A stretch of 64,000 nt of DNA from Dictyophora rubrovolvata (taxonomy: Eukaryota > Basidiomycota > Agaricomycetes > Phallales > Phallaceae). The translations under genes and the position numbers were made by a program. The notes beneath the pieces were generated by a model that was not told the DNA's origin, made no database searches, and was given only the letters and a program-made list of their open reading frames with translations. Positions 12,363 through 23,382 of the stretch are shown piece after piece (the stretch's first letter is position 1; every line of letters starts with the position of its first letter). The stretch covers positions 372,001-436,000 of the forward strand of contig CP114122.1 of the NCBI GenBank assembly GCA_029959195.1, given 5' to 3'.

Positions 12363-13908
12363 CTAATTCTGGTCATCGATAAGATGTTGAGCAGCAATTA
12401 GATCTGCTTGAACCATTTCCTTGACGAGCGAGTCAAAGTCGACTTTGCGTTTCCAGCCCAGCATACGTTCTGCTTTAGCAGGACTGCCCAACAGGAGTCT
12501 GTAAAGATGTAAACAGTTAAGAAACGTGAATCAGAATGTGGGTGTGAAGGACAGCGTACTCGACTTCAGCAGGACGGAAGTATCTAGGATCGACTCTTAC
12601 GATAATCTCGCCTGACTCGGCGTTCATCCCTACTTCATCGACACCCTTGCCTTGCCATCTAAAGGTAATCAGCTTCTACTTGGGGAGGATATCGAGACTA
12701 GAGGTTCTCACTTGATTTTGATTCCCACGACTGCGAAAGCTTTTTCGACGAATTCACGAACGGGATGGGTTTCACCAGTGGCTAGAACAAAATCTTCAGG
12801 CGACGGTTGTTGTAACATGCGCCACATTCCCTCTGAATTCTGAATTAGTCATTGAAGGTAGTGGAGTAGAAAGAAAAAGGCCTTGCCGACATAATCGCGG
12901 GCTACAAACCAAATTAGTGATACAACAATCTAGTAAAAAAAAAAACAACTTCACCATGTCCCCAATCTCGTTGAGCATCAAGGTTTCCCAAGTACAAGCA
13001 TGATTGTTTACCGATACTAATCTCAGCGGCCGCACGTGAAATCTTACGGGTTACGAACGTTCTTCCTCTTCGAGGGCTCTCGTGATTGAAAAGGATACCG
13101 TTGCAGGCATATATACCGTATGCCTCACGGTAGTTTACAGTAATCCAGTAAGCATAGAGTTTGGCAACACCATAGGGAGATCTTGGGTAGAAAGGGGTGG
13201 TTTCAGATTGAGGAGTTTCGACTACTTTGCCGTATAATTCTGAAGTGGAAGCTTGGTAGAAGCGAACGTATTTTTCCAAGCCGCAGGTGCGGATAGCGTC
13301 AAGCAAGCGCAATGTGCCGAGACCGTCGACATCTCCTGTATATTCTGCCATTTCGAAGGATACTTTGACATGAGACTGTGCACCGAGGTTGTATACTTCG
13401 GAGGGCTGGACAGACGAGAGGATGTAGACAAGGTTGGTGCTATCGGAGAGATCGCCGTAGTGTAGGATGAATTTACCAGGACCTGTTTATGATTTAATTC
13501 GATTTTAGTGATGGCCACAGATCAAAACGCGTACGTACGCTCGTGCTGGTCCGCGTAGAGATGGTAGAGACGACCAGTGTTGAAACTGGATGATCTTCGG
13601 ATGATACCATGGACTTGGTAGCCCTTCTCTATCAAAAGTTCGGTCCTAGACGCAAATAATTAGCGGGTGACCATTTTGGGGGGCGTCGTCGACGATTGTA
13701 ACATACAAATATGAGCCATCTTGACCAGTTATGCCTAGGGGATCGATTAATGATTGTCAGCGTGGTATCACACGAGGAGGCTGATGAGCTTGGGCAGACC
13801 TGAGATCAATGCGACCTTGCGTTTCCTGAACTCTTCGGGTGGGCCATAGTCTCTAGCGAAAGGTGCGGGGATGACGGTATCGTTGATGTGGATTTGTGCA
13901 GACGACAT
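12363..13908 (-). CDS. GMD: GDP-mannose 4,6-dehydratase
   Basis: It converts GDP-mannose to GDP-4-keto-6-deoxymannose, the first step to GDP-fucose or GDP-rhamnose. Eight exons on the minus strand give 380 residues: 13908-13800, 13734-13707, 13645-13539, 13482-12955, 12901-12887, 12832-12712, 12658-12560 and 12498-12363. The short-chain dehydrogenase fold is clear: [16 protein letters not shown] at the nucleotide loop, [15 protein letters not shown], the STSELYGKV serine/threonine site and the [12 protein letters not shown] Tyr-Lys pair. [19 protein letters not shown] and [15 protein letters not shown] close the family pattern. Exon 5 is only 15 bases, and the intron after it starts with GC (GCAAGG). 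The next enzyme of the fucose path is not in the window. Confidence 0.94.
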
Positions 13909-14150
13909 GGACGGTGACAAGCGTCGCGTCCTGTCCCTGGTTTATATAGATTATATATACTATGTATTGACGCCCATAGTAATGAACGCGGCGTCATCTC
14001 CCCCGACGATGAGCGTGTACATAACACGATGGCCAACAGCGGGGAAATTGCTCAATGTGGCAATGTTTTCCACGCACAACCCTGCTCAGTGTACATAGAT
14101 TATCCGCCGCTATCAACCTCGATATCACCACCACCACGACGCCGCACAGA
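13909..14150. promoter_or_regulatory. Shared divergent promoter, dehydratase and reductase
   Basis: These 242 bases separate two start codons that point away from each other. They hold a run of TATATA-like bases (about 13941-13965). No binding site could be named. Any co-regulation of the two flanking genes is inferred from arrangement alone. Confidence 0.4.
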
Positions 14151-15832
14151 ATGTCGACCGCAATTCCAGCAACGATGCGCGCATGCATTGTCCAAGAGGT
14201 CTGTTCTGTTCTATGCAGCTAATCTCCGATGTCTGTTTATTTATTTCTGTTCCAGAACGGCACAGTGGCTCTTCAGCAGGTTCCCGTTCCCACCCTCAAA
14301 CCAAATGAGATCCTCGTCAAGGCGAGTCTTTTTTTGTGTAGAGAAATGCTGGCTAATTCTAATTCTAATGCTTTCCCAGGTTTATGCTGTCGCTCAGAAT
14401 CCAACGGACTGGAAATGTCAGTGATTTTGCTTACCAAAACATCCACGACAGCGATACTTACGTATCTTTATACATATTATCTTCGCAGCGGCAGCCAAAC
14501 AAACTGGTATGACGGACGGCAAATCATTTTGATAATATCATAAGCTCAGGCTGATCTTTCTTTCTCAGTCCCCAACGCCATCATTGGTGTCGATTTCGCG
14601 GGTGTCGTTGTCAAGCTTGGAGATCAAGTCAACGCCAATGTCAACGTCAAGACCGGTGATCGCGTCGCCGGCTTCACGCATGGAGGCCTCTGGCCAGACT
14701 ATGGTTCTTACGCAGAATACACAAAAGTCGAGGCTGATCTCGTTTGGACCGTCCCCTTCAACGTCTCCTATGAAGAGGCGGCTACTATGAATTGCGGGTA
14801 AACACTTTATCCATTCTTTCTTTCCCAACTCACAGTATCAACTAACTGACGGAAATGATCAATCCAGTCTCCTAACAGCCATTCAAGTAATACATGTTTT
14901 ATTAATTAGCTTGTTACTTTCTCTCATTCGTTTGAAATCCAGGCTTTCTACCATCCCACCCGTCTTGGGCTGCCAGAGCCCCCCGCACCTGAAAATGGAA
15001 AATGGGTCAGTCCCGTTTTTCACGAGAAATACAATTTCTAACAGAGAAACAAGGTTTTTATATACGGAGGGAGCAGTCAGTTTATTAGTCAAAAAAAAAA
15101 AAAACTTGGACAAGTTGAAGCTCACTCATGAATATTTAGCGTCCGTTGGTTTGTATGCTATCCAACTGGCCCATTTGTCAGGCTACAAAGTCGCTACTGT
15201 CGCCTCTCCTCGAAATCATCCTTTACTGAAAGATTTGGGAGCAGATGTCGTATTTGATGTAGGTCAAAGGAATATCAATGCCTCACAGAGGCGGAGCTGT
15301 GAACTTTTCTTTTAGTATAAACAACCTGACGTTGTGGACCAAATTCGCAAGGCAACTGGTGATTCTATCAGTCTCGGCTTGGACACCCATGCCACTGAAG
15401 ATAGTCAACTTTTGACTGTTCGTACTTTTGGCTCACAAGGAGGTCACCTCATTGTCATTCTCGGGCCCAACGAAAAAGCTGCCAAAGAACGCTCAGATGT
15501 CAAGATTCAACGTAAGTCTAAATATGATGCATGTAAATAATATCACCTCAAATCATCTTGTTTAATTAGCAACTATTCTCTATACAGCTCTCGGTCGAGC
15601 CTTTGCCTGGCCCAGAGGAGGGCTTTCTGCTCCCGAATTACCTCAAGACCGTGCTCACCTCGCATATTTCCTGCCCAAAGTTACCAGCCTCGTCCAAGCT
15701 GGGTCCATTCATCCCAATCCTGTTAAATTCTGGGAAGGCGGGTTAGAAAATGTTCAACAGGGTTTCGATTACATGCGCGATGGTAAAGTGAGCGCGGAGA
15801 AGATTGTGTACAAGATTGCCTCGGATGTTTGA
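14151..15832 (+). CDS. Medium-chain reductase, enoyl-reductase-like
   Basis: Eleven exons give 353 residues: 14151-14198, 14256-14321, 14380-14416, 14489-14506, 14569-14797, 14868-14886, 14943-15005, 15054-15075, 15140-15258, 15316-15511 and 15588-15832. The protein belongs to the zinc-type alcohol dehydrogenase superfamily, in the branch of ToxD-like and trans-acting enoyl reductases. Signs are EILVKVYAVAQNPTDWK, IIGVDFAGVV, GDRVAGFTHGG and the NADPH-binding loop IYGGSTSVGLYAIQLA. I see no set of zinc ligands, which fits the reductase branch. Exon 4 is only 18 bases, and intron 2 starts with GC (AAG/GCGAGT). No polyketide synthase lies nearby, so a role in secondary metabolism is not supported. 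The substrate is unknown. Confidence 0.88.
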
Positions 15833-16225
15833 CTGAGTGCACGAATTGTAAGTAGGATGTAGACGGTGTAATACTATGCAACGTAGGACTTTCTGCAAAT
15901 TTCGAACAAATGTGCCAAATCTGTATGCAGATCCCTCGTCTCAGCTTACGCCATTGCGCATATATGCATGCGGCATTTCCCCGCATCAGATTGTCTTGAT
16001 CAGCTCAGTCCTGGATTGGCTCTAGAAAGCCGAATGTGGTACAACAGCATGAAATGGCTAGACCAGGGCCTGAGGCTTGTATACCAGTAAGATCTGTCAA
16101 CATGTCACTGTCGGTATATCCAGTACCAAGCCAGTCCCTTTTTCAAGACACAGGTACCATCTGTCGATCTTCATATTTAAACCCCATAAATATTCCATTC
16201 GTTCTGTTTCCACTGTTCACCCACT
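15833..16225. other. Intergenic interval, 3' and 5' flanks
   Basis: About 390 bases between tandem plus-strand genes. Near 16175-16195 lies ATTTAAACCCCATAAATATTC, a likely AT-rich core promoter for the gene at 16226. Nothing else was recognised. Confidence 0.4.
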
Positions 16226-17921
16226 ATGGCTACTGCATCCAGTGTTAGCGTCAGCCTCAAAGCCGATGGCAACACCGTTACTGTTCCTGTTGACGATGTC
16301 GCTCGGTTAATGTATTACCTCCAGTGCGTTACAACGGGAATCGGCATTAACGTCCTACCACCCGACCTCACTAACTACCGGCATTATCAACATTTAACCA
16401 CTGCCCGCCGTAACCTTGTTTTCAAGTATGCCTACGAGCTTTCTCCCGACCTTTTCATCGATAAGGTCATTTTCCTGGATAATGGCCATGAGGTTATTCC
16501 TCGTGGTTACAACAACGAGTTTTGCACCATATCAGCCGCAGTGAGCCTAGTGTCCATTCAGCAGGACCTCCTCCTCGCCGGAAAGGCTCAAAGCGCATCC
16601 AGGGTGATGTTCTATAACACTGCATGGCTCCAAACTCACTACTGGGAACCATTCAGAAGGAATCGATTCGCTATTGCACGCGCTGTAGGTTCTCTTCACT
16701 GTTTACATTGCGATGGAACCAACGGTCTTTGTTCATGCTCCAATGGCTGCCCTCGAGGTAGAGATACCCAATGCCGAGAATTCGATTCCACGGCGGGCAT
16801 TGAGCTTCTAACCGATTTTTTTGAGGCTCTCAGCACAATTTCTTCGCCCCCTAGTGACCAGGATTCGTCGAGGGTAATTGCTACTGCTCATCAGCAGGAT
16901 TCAGAGACACACAATGCCGTTTGCGATGGATGTACAGAGTCCAAGGAGGACATCAGGCGAGCGGTTCAAGTGCAGAGTATGCGACGACTATGACCTATGC
17001 GAAACTTGCTACACTAGCAATGTCCATGATCTCTCGCATGATTTCTTCCTCATCAAGTCTCCTGGTGCGCAGCGCATAGCACTCGCCAAACGCAACCAGC
17101 ATACAGCTACTTGTGATGGCTGTACCCGCACGGAAATTGAAGGAACCCGTTACAGATGCAGATCTTGCGACGATTTTGATTTTTGCCAAGATTGCTATGC
17201 AAGAAAGCCTCACAATCCGTCCCATCTATTCAAGGCGATAGAATATCCAGGCGCAAATCCTATTCCTCTTCCAACGCGTGCATGGCTTCGTCCGCCAAAT
17301 CCTCCGACACCTGCACCTGTGCGGCCATCTACGCTTGTACCTTCAGCATCTGATAATAATAACCATACACCTCGAACACCGAGTGTATCCAATCTTTCAC
17401 TAGATGCCACAGAGCTGCCCCCTCCATATGATGCGTCAACGCCATTCTTCTATCACGATTTTAGCATACCCGACCTCAAGAAATATCTGCAAGCACGGGA
17501 GGTAACATATATGGATGTTCTTGACCGGGAAAGTCTTACTCGGCGAGTCTGGGACACTCATGTGGACTGTATGAGTGTCCCCGAAATAAATTCATTCCTA
17601 CGTGAACAGAATATTTCCACTATTGACTGTATAGACATCAATAGTCGTCGACAAAAGGCAAAGGACTCGTTCCAAGTATCTCGTCCCGCTGTTACCGTTC
17701 CACTGGTGGACAGTCTGCCATTAGTCAAATTAGATGACAAGGTTCTCCTGTCTGGCTTGAAAAAAGTGGAGATGAATGGAAAGACTGGGACGGTTGTGAA
17801 CATTGACCTTGCAGCAGGAAGAGCTGAAGTCTACATCGAAGACCTTGGTAGATCCTTTAAAGTCAAGTTCGAAAATGTTACACTTGACACAACTTCAGAG
17901 GGCGGCGAGCTGCTAGATTAG
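16226..17921 (+). CDS. Protein with two ZZ-type zinc fingers, frame broken once
   Basis: The ATG at 16226 opens a frame with no introns. The amino half is uncharacterised and may be a folded domain (residues about 10-190, with a Cys-rich patch CSCSNGCPRGRDTQC). Two ZZ fingers follow. The second is whole: TCDGCTRTEIEGTRYRC then CDDFDFCQDCY. The first starts in the upstream frame (AVCDGCTESKEDI) and ends in the downstream frame (GERFKCRVCDDYDLCETCY), with a one-base shift at about 16955. The carboxy end looks like a small beta-barrel (GKTGTVVNIDLAAGRAEVYI). The whole span is 565 codons plus one base, so a single break accounts for it. A lost base, a sequence error or a +1 ribosomal shift are all possible. 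ZZ fingers usually bind protein partners, often ubiquitin- or chromatin-linked. Confidence 0.72.
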
Positions 17922-18317
17922 GACAATATCGGAGGGCCTGCGTCGATATAACTTATACTTTTTGATACACATAACTTGAAGAATACCCTGTGTGCGCTGG
18001 CTGTATGAATTTTATTTTTACCTCTTGTCAAATTAGCCTCAACTCACCCGAGACTTCCTCAAAACAATTGGATAGCTATATAACATGTTAGGCATCACTA
18101 TCGGGTCGGAGATAATATAGACCGTTGTACATAGTAGGTTGCATATAGCCTAGTCCCTCGGCTCCCGCCATACCATACATAACGTGCATACACAATGCAT
18201 ACATAATATATGCGACATTCTAGCTTCTGATTGTTTTGATTATACATTATAACATTGTCTGAACGTCTCTAAGAGAACGAGGGGGAGATACAGTTCGATT
18301 GGACATCACGGATTAGT
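17922..18317. other. Intergenic interval between convergent genes
   Basis: About 400 bases, AT-rich, between the ends of two convergent genes. It should hold both polyadenylation regions. No gene or repeat was seen. Confidence 0.5.
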
Positions 18318-19464
18318 TCAGGAAGAATTCAAATTAAAGAGCTCTTTCAAAATACGAGCCGTATCGTCAGGACTGGTGACTGCGTGACCAATGGTTCTGG
18401 AATCTATGAAAATTTCGTAATCGTTTCCACCCTAAAAAGAATGAATGAATGATTAATGACTTTTCAAACCTTAAAGGCAGTGATAATGGAGAACCTGCCA
18501 CGTTTTGTCGCCAAAGAAATGAATTTCTGAATATCCTTCCTGCTCGACATGTCTCAGACAATAAGTTTTGTCCCAACCCCGAGGGAATACGTCGAAGGAA
18601 ATTTGACCGCCGATAGAGTAGGTTAAATCATAATCACTGGCAGGGAATTTCTCTTGAAGCGCGCGCACAAACGCAGCGCGTAATTGGTGTTTCTAGTGAA
18701 AGCATTGTTCAGATTGGAAACAAAATCAAGTAGGATCAACATGCCTTGTCATATTCTTCGAAAGTATTTCGCTCTTCTATACTGTTGGGGGATAATGGAT
18801 AATATGTAGTAAGGACCAAAATACTAAAGTCGGAACGGACCTAGCGTTACGCCCGATGGGGCTGACATTGACCATGCTCTTCCTAAACTCGACAAAAGTC
18901 CCTCTCGAAGGAGTGTGAGCAATCTGAAACTAGGAAGATTTTAATTGAGACCTAACAACGCACCGTTTAATGGGTATGTCCATATCAGCGACGTAATGCA
19001 ATATAAAATTGACAAGTTTTTTGTATTTTTCTTCCCCAAGCTTCTGGATGAATGAGACCTCAGACAAGAGTGTTTTCCCCCTGTAAAACGATAAACCATT
19101 CTCGGGGAAACCATAATCAAATATATCCAACGCTTAAAAAGAAAGGGTATTGAAAACGGATCAAAGTATGTATAAACTTTGCACTAGATACGTACCATCA
19201 GTACCAAGTTGTTCCTTGATTTTCGATAAATCCGAGCCTCCGACAAAACCTATCGCGACTTTCTCGCGTAGGTCTTTGAGCAGCTGAAGCATTTCAGGCG
19301 ATACTTTCTGGCAGTATAGTGAGTCATGATTAGATAAAACTGGAAACTGCTGATTATCATAAGCAAGCAATTGGACGGACTCTTCTAGCAGGTGTTAATG
19401 TTCCATCTACATCAAATAGCAGAATCTTTTGGCTCGGTCTATTGGACAGAATGGAATCGGACAT
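18318..19464 (-). CDS. SEC53: Phosphomannomutase
   Basis: It interconverts mannose-6-phosphate and mannose-1-phosphate in the cytosol, feeding GDP-mannose for glycosylation and the cell wall. Seven exons on the minus strand give 258 residues, the normal family length: 19464-19381, 19307-19196, 19132-18964, 18903-18841, 18781-18745, 18692-18495 and 18431-18318. The HAD motif [13 protein letters not shown] holds the catalytic aspartates. [53 protein letters not shown] and [17 protein letters not shown] follow in family order. The ATG at 19464 starts just before the first motif, as expected; the in-frame upstream ATG at 19605 would add an unlike extension. Intron 5 starts with GC (AAG/GCATGT). 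Confidence 0.95.
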
Positions 19465-19691
19465 TCTATGTAAAGGATGGAGATCAACAAAGGCTGTTCT
19501 TTGAGCGTCTACATTGCCTCCGCGCATATTATGTCCTTCACAAAAAAACGCCGGATTCCCGCTGACACAATTATTACCAGGCTTCGGGCAAGTTAGGGCT
19601 TCCAAGGTTATATTTAACAGTCTAAAAAAATAATTTGTGTCCCCTTACTACGCACACAATGCATTATATAACTAAAGTAAATTGATATCCA

Positions 19692-22390
19692 TCAATCGAT
19701 ACGTTTTTTAAGGGTATCCAACTCAACACCTTCAACTCTGTGTTTGACAGGTAAAGTTCCACCGTGTTTTAGTAAATTACCAAGACCATTTCGTGCCGAC
19801 CGAAATCCAGGACCATTATAATAAATAGCTTCTATCCGGGGGTTAAGACGAGGCCAAGAGACGTATTCAACTCCGTGGATGAAAATGTATGCCAAAGAAA
19901 TTATAACCAAAGTAATCCAGATTGAGAAATAATAAACCAAGGAATATTCTTTGAATGTAATTTTCATTTAAAGGGACACATCAAGTTATGACGAAACTTA
20001 CCTGAAGTTCGGGGTAAGGTTAGACCAGCAAATATCATGAATATTGAGAAATAAAGGAGATAGGGCATCTTTAAAAACCAAATTAGAATGTGCCATTGAA
20101 GCGAGACGAGAATAGCACACGTACTGAACGAATCAGTAGAGGCCGGTTGTCAACTAGCAGGGTTCTCTGTAAGCCCGATGCAGCTTCGGATGTCCACGCT
20201 CCAGTTACGATATCAAATCCGTCCTGAAAAAAAAAAGAATACGCACTTCAAAGAACCAAAAAAAAAAAGGCTCTAGACTATAACATACCTGTCTAGTCCC
20301 ATCAAAGTAGTTATTCTTCATGTATCGCATGACGGAATTTACACCGTCCTGTAGGAGTCCCTTGAAGCCACGTTTTCCTGTTCTAGTAAAATCGGTTTTA
20401 AGGGCTCCCGTACCGCTGTAAGCACAAGATATGGAGTCTGCATGATCTGCCCATACTGAAATCGATGTCTTATTCAATACGTCATTCATTTGCGCTCGGG
20501 AGTCACTCACTACGACGGAAATTGTCCATAAATTCGGGGAATTGTTCGACGGAATCCGATGGCTGCAATATACCAATAACTCTTAGCTGTTGTGTCAGCA
20601 TCCATCGGGCTAAGGCGGATTGAACTACGTTCGTTCGGTCAAGGTTGTCCATGCAATTCGTCCTCACAACTCCAGTTTGGAAGCGAGTTTGACCATGATT
20701 AGTATTTTCGTGATAATAGCTGGATAAGTGTTTTTTCAAAAAAAAAAAAAAAGAGCTAAATTAATGGAGAAATTTTTTACCCTTTCTGGATCAAATCGTC
20801 TTTTATTCTGTCAATAAGGATATCAATTCGGTGCCACTGCATATTATGGCATTCTCGATGGAAATCAAAATAATCATATTCCACACCCGGGATATAGGTC
20901 TGTGAATGCGGTCAACGGGGTCTTAAAAGGAGGAAAAAAGAAACAAAGCCGAACTAAGGACAAGTATTTTTCATATGCTTCTTTAATAGGTTTTTCATAG
21001 CCTTTTTGTTTTACCAAATTCACGATATGTTGGGTACCGTATCTTGAAGTTTGATCCTTAAAATGCAATCCTAATGCTTCTTGCTAATCATGGATAGTCG
21101 ACGTAAGCCAAAAGAAGAAGCATTAAAGTAAGTTTTCAACCCATACCGTGTTCTTGAGCTCCATAATTTGCAAATCTGGTTTGTATCGCAAATTATTTAT
21201 CTCAGCCCAAAACAAGGGGATACTTCCACGTATTTGGACGAAGCTCAATATAGTGGTATCATCGTCAGAATTGTTGTCCGCAATGAGGATTTGTTCTGTT
21301 TCATTATAGTTCGCGACGTTTCCTTTATCGTCGATACCTCGGGTGAAATATCTTGTTCCAGCGCGGTATCTGGAGCGACGGCTGATGAGGGCAAACTTGA
21401 AGGTTCGTGAATTAATGGTGGCGTCGCAGGCGTCAAAGGCTGGATAAACAATAAGCGAGACGATAATGGGAGATTTGACTATGACATACTTCCATAAATT
21501 ATTGGCAAAATGAATCGACTAAGCTATTAATAGTGGTATGAGTTTGTAATATAACTTGGCAGGACCGTCGAACCGCTTACATCGGTTTCCGGAGAGGAGA
21601 GGGTCACATCAATAAACCGCGAATGAAGGAATTTATTCCAGAAGAATCTGTCATCAGCCTAGCAAACAGTATTTTTTTTTTATTTGACAATAGGAGTGCA
21701 AAAAAAGACTAGCGGAACATACAACTTGCCATAAAGGTTTTCCTGCATCCTGATCGCGCATTTCTCTTTGAGTTTGGATCCGCCGGGTAATATCACAAGT
21801 ATAACTAAGCCAAAAGGTACCGCCATAAAGATGTGAACGAACTAGGTCGAGGAGATGGCTCTCCACTGGATTTTGATATAAAGAGCTTGAAGACGCCAAC
21901 GGAAGTACTTTGAAATCCGTAGCACGATAAATTTCGTGGCCAAATAGTTGGCCAGAGTGTCGGTGTCCGGTGATTACAACGACAAAATCAGCTGAAATGT
22001 GTGAAATAATGTTTATGTTTATTTTGCCCGGTTGAAGAAAATGATAACGTACACGCTGTTAAGGAAAGGAAGCCTATAATTCCATAAATTCGGTCTGCAC
22101 GATCCAAGTGAAGAGACTGAAGGATGTGAGCGGCTGTAAACCAAGTTCAAGTTCGCTAGTGTTAAAAGAATATTCAAGCTGTACATCTCCAATGAGCGTA
22201 CGTTCTAGAGTGATGTTTCCCGTTACCCGGTTAATCGTTAGACATGGAGAATTATCGCGGGGACAAAAGATGTAGTACTGGTCGTTGACGAAGCTAGCTG
22301 CAGTGTTAGAGATCACGAACACACGAAGAATGGAGAAACCCACAGTTCCAATGAATCATGCAGATGCTTGGGACTCGACTTCAATTCCAT
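19692..22390 (-). CDS. SAC1: SAC1-type phosphoinositide phosphatase
   Basis: It removes phosphate from PI4P and related lipids at the ER and Golgi membrane. About 13 exons on the minus strand. The first is 22390-22344, then 22293-22202, 22133-22053 and 21991-21723. The SAC domain shows [30 protein letters not shown], the catalytic loop [15 protein letters not shown] (Cys-X5-Arg) and [20 protein letters not shown]. Two hydrophobic segments near the end ([18 protein letters not shown] and [18 protein letters not shown]) give the usual membrane anchor. The loop carries Asn where human and yeast SAC1 have a second Cys. One junction, about 21520-21600 before [10 protein letters not shown], is uncertain: two acceptors are possible. 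ATG 22390 was chosen because it gives LHDSLELFVND, as in related proteins. Confidence 0.9.
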
Positions 22391-23382
22391 CTGGCCGCTG
22401 TTTAGCTGCTATCCTACAGGCCATTCAATTATGTAACATGGGCGCTAAACTAAGCACAGGGCAAAGCTTGCTTTCAAAATACAAACTCGGAGAACAATTT
22501 CTCTTGAATCCAGAGAGATTGAGACTGGCACATTAGTCTATCCGACACAATGGCACTAATACTTACTCAGACCAAGTCATAGATGGTGGCTGTCATGCGA
22601 CATATTGGCAGTGGTGGACTGACTCCATGCCGGTCATATGCAAAAACCTACAAAAACCCGTTGAATTTTTGCATCGCATGTCCGAGTCAGGACATGGCCA
22701 GGATTAGTTCCGGGATGCTGGTTCCAATGAACTTCAAGGCACCTGCCATTCTCACAGTGTAGTCATACTAGGTGTCGATGTAAATACCCTCTTGCTCATA
22801 CAATTTTGCCAAAGAACAAAGCGAAATGAAGGCCAACTGTTAGCAGTCCAAGCAAGGCGAGCGATGCAAGTCAGTTGAAAGCCATTCCAGACATAGGGAA
22901 ACCCGTTGATGGAACACTCGTGAACAGCCGGGGCAATAAGTTAATCTGGTTATTGAAGTACTCGGGGAGGAAGCGCGGTAAGGGTCTCCCCGTTGTACAT
23001 ATAATTAGCTGAAGTTACTTTGTAATATATATCTTACTTAGTGCATACTTTAGGATATGTCATCGACAAAAAGCTAACCAATCACTATAGTCCTGGAGGC
23101 TCAAGGTCAAAGACGCCCTTGGATCTATCCTCCACGCCCGGTGCATCTAACAGCAAGTTCTTTGATGTCGTTTGGCACGGAGTTTGACTGTAAGCACCTT
23201 AGCTGTAACGATGGCAAAGCTACACTCTGGCTGAAGGGAGGATAGGAGTGTTGTAAACCTGATACCAGTGATCACCAAATGTCCTAACTAGTCAAACGCT
23301 TTTCTAGAACAGTTTTTTTTTCGTAGCAACATGCTCCTTCTATGCTCCATCTCAGGGAAGAGGAAGCACACGCATAAGAATA
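22391..23382. other. Intergenic interval, nothing recognised
   Basis: About 1 kb between SAC1 and the end of SQT1, both on the minus strand. It should hold the SAC1 promoter and the SQT1 terminator region. Only short frames occur, none protein-like. No repeats or RNA genes were seen. Confidence 0.5.

Noticed and set aside
16921-16959. A 29-base intron (GTACAG to ATCAG) mending the first ZZ finger
   Set aside because: It is far shorter than the other introns here and would delete the loop between the first two pairs of zinc ligands, which the second finger keeps.
22285-22536. Plus-strand frame opposite the first exons of SAC1
   Set aside because: It is antisense to a well supported gene start and not protein-like.
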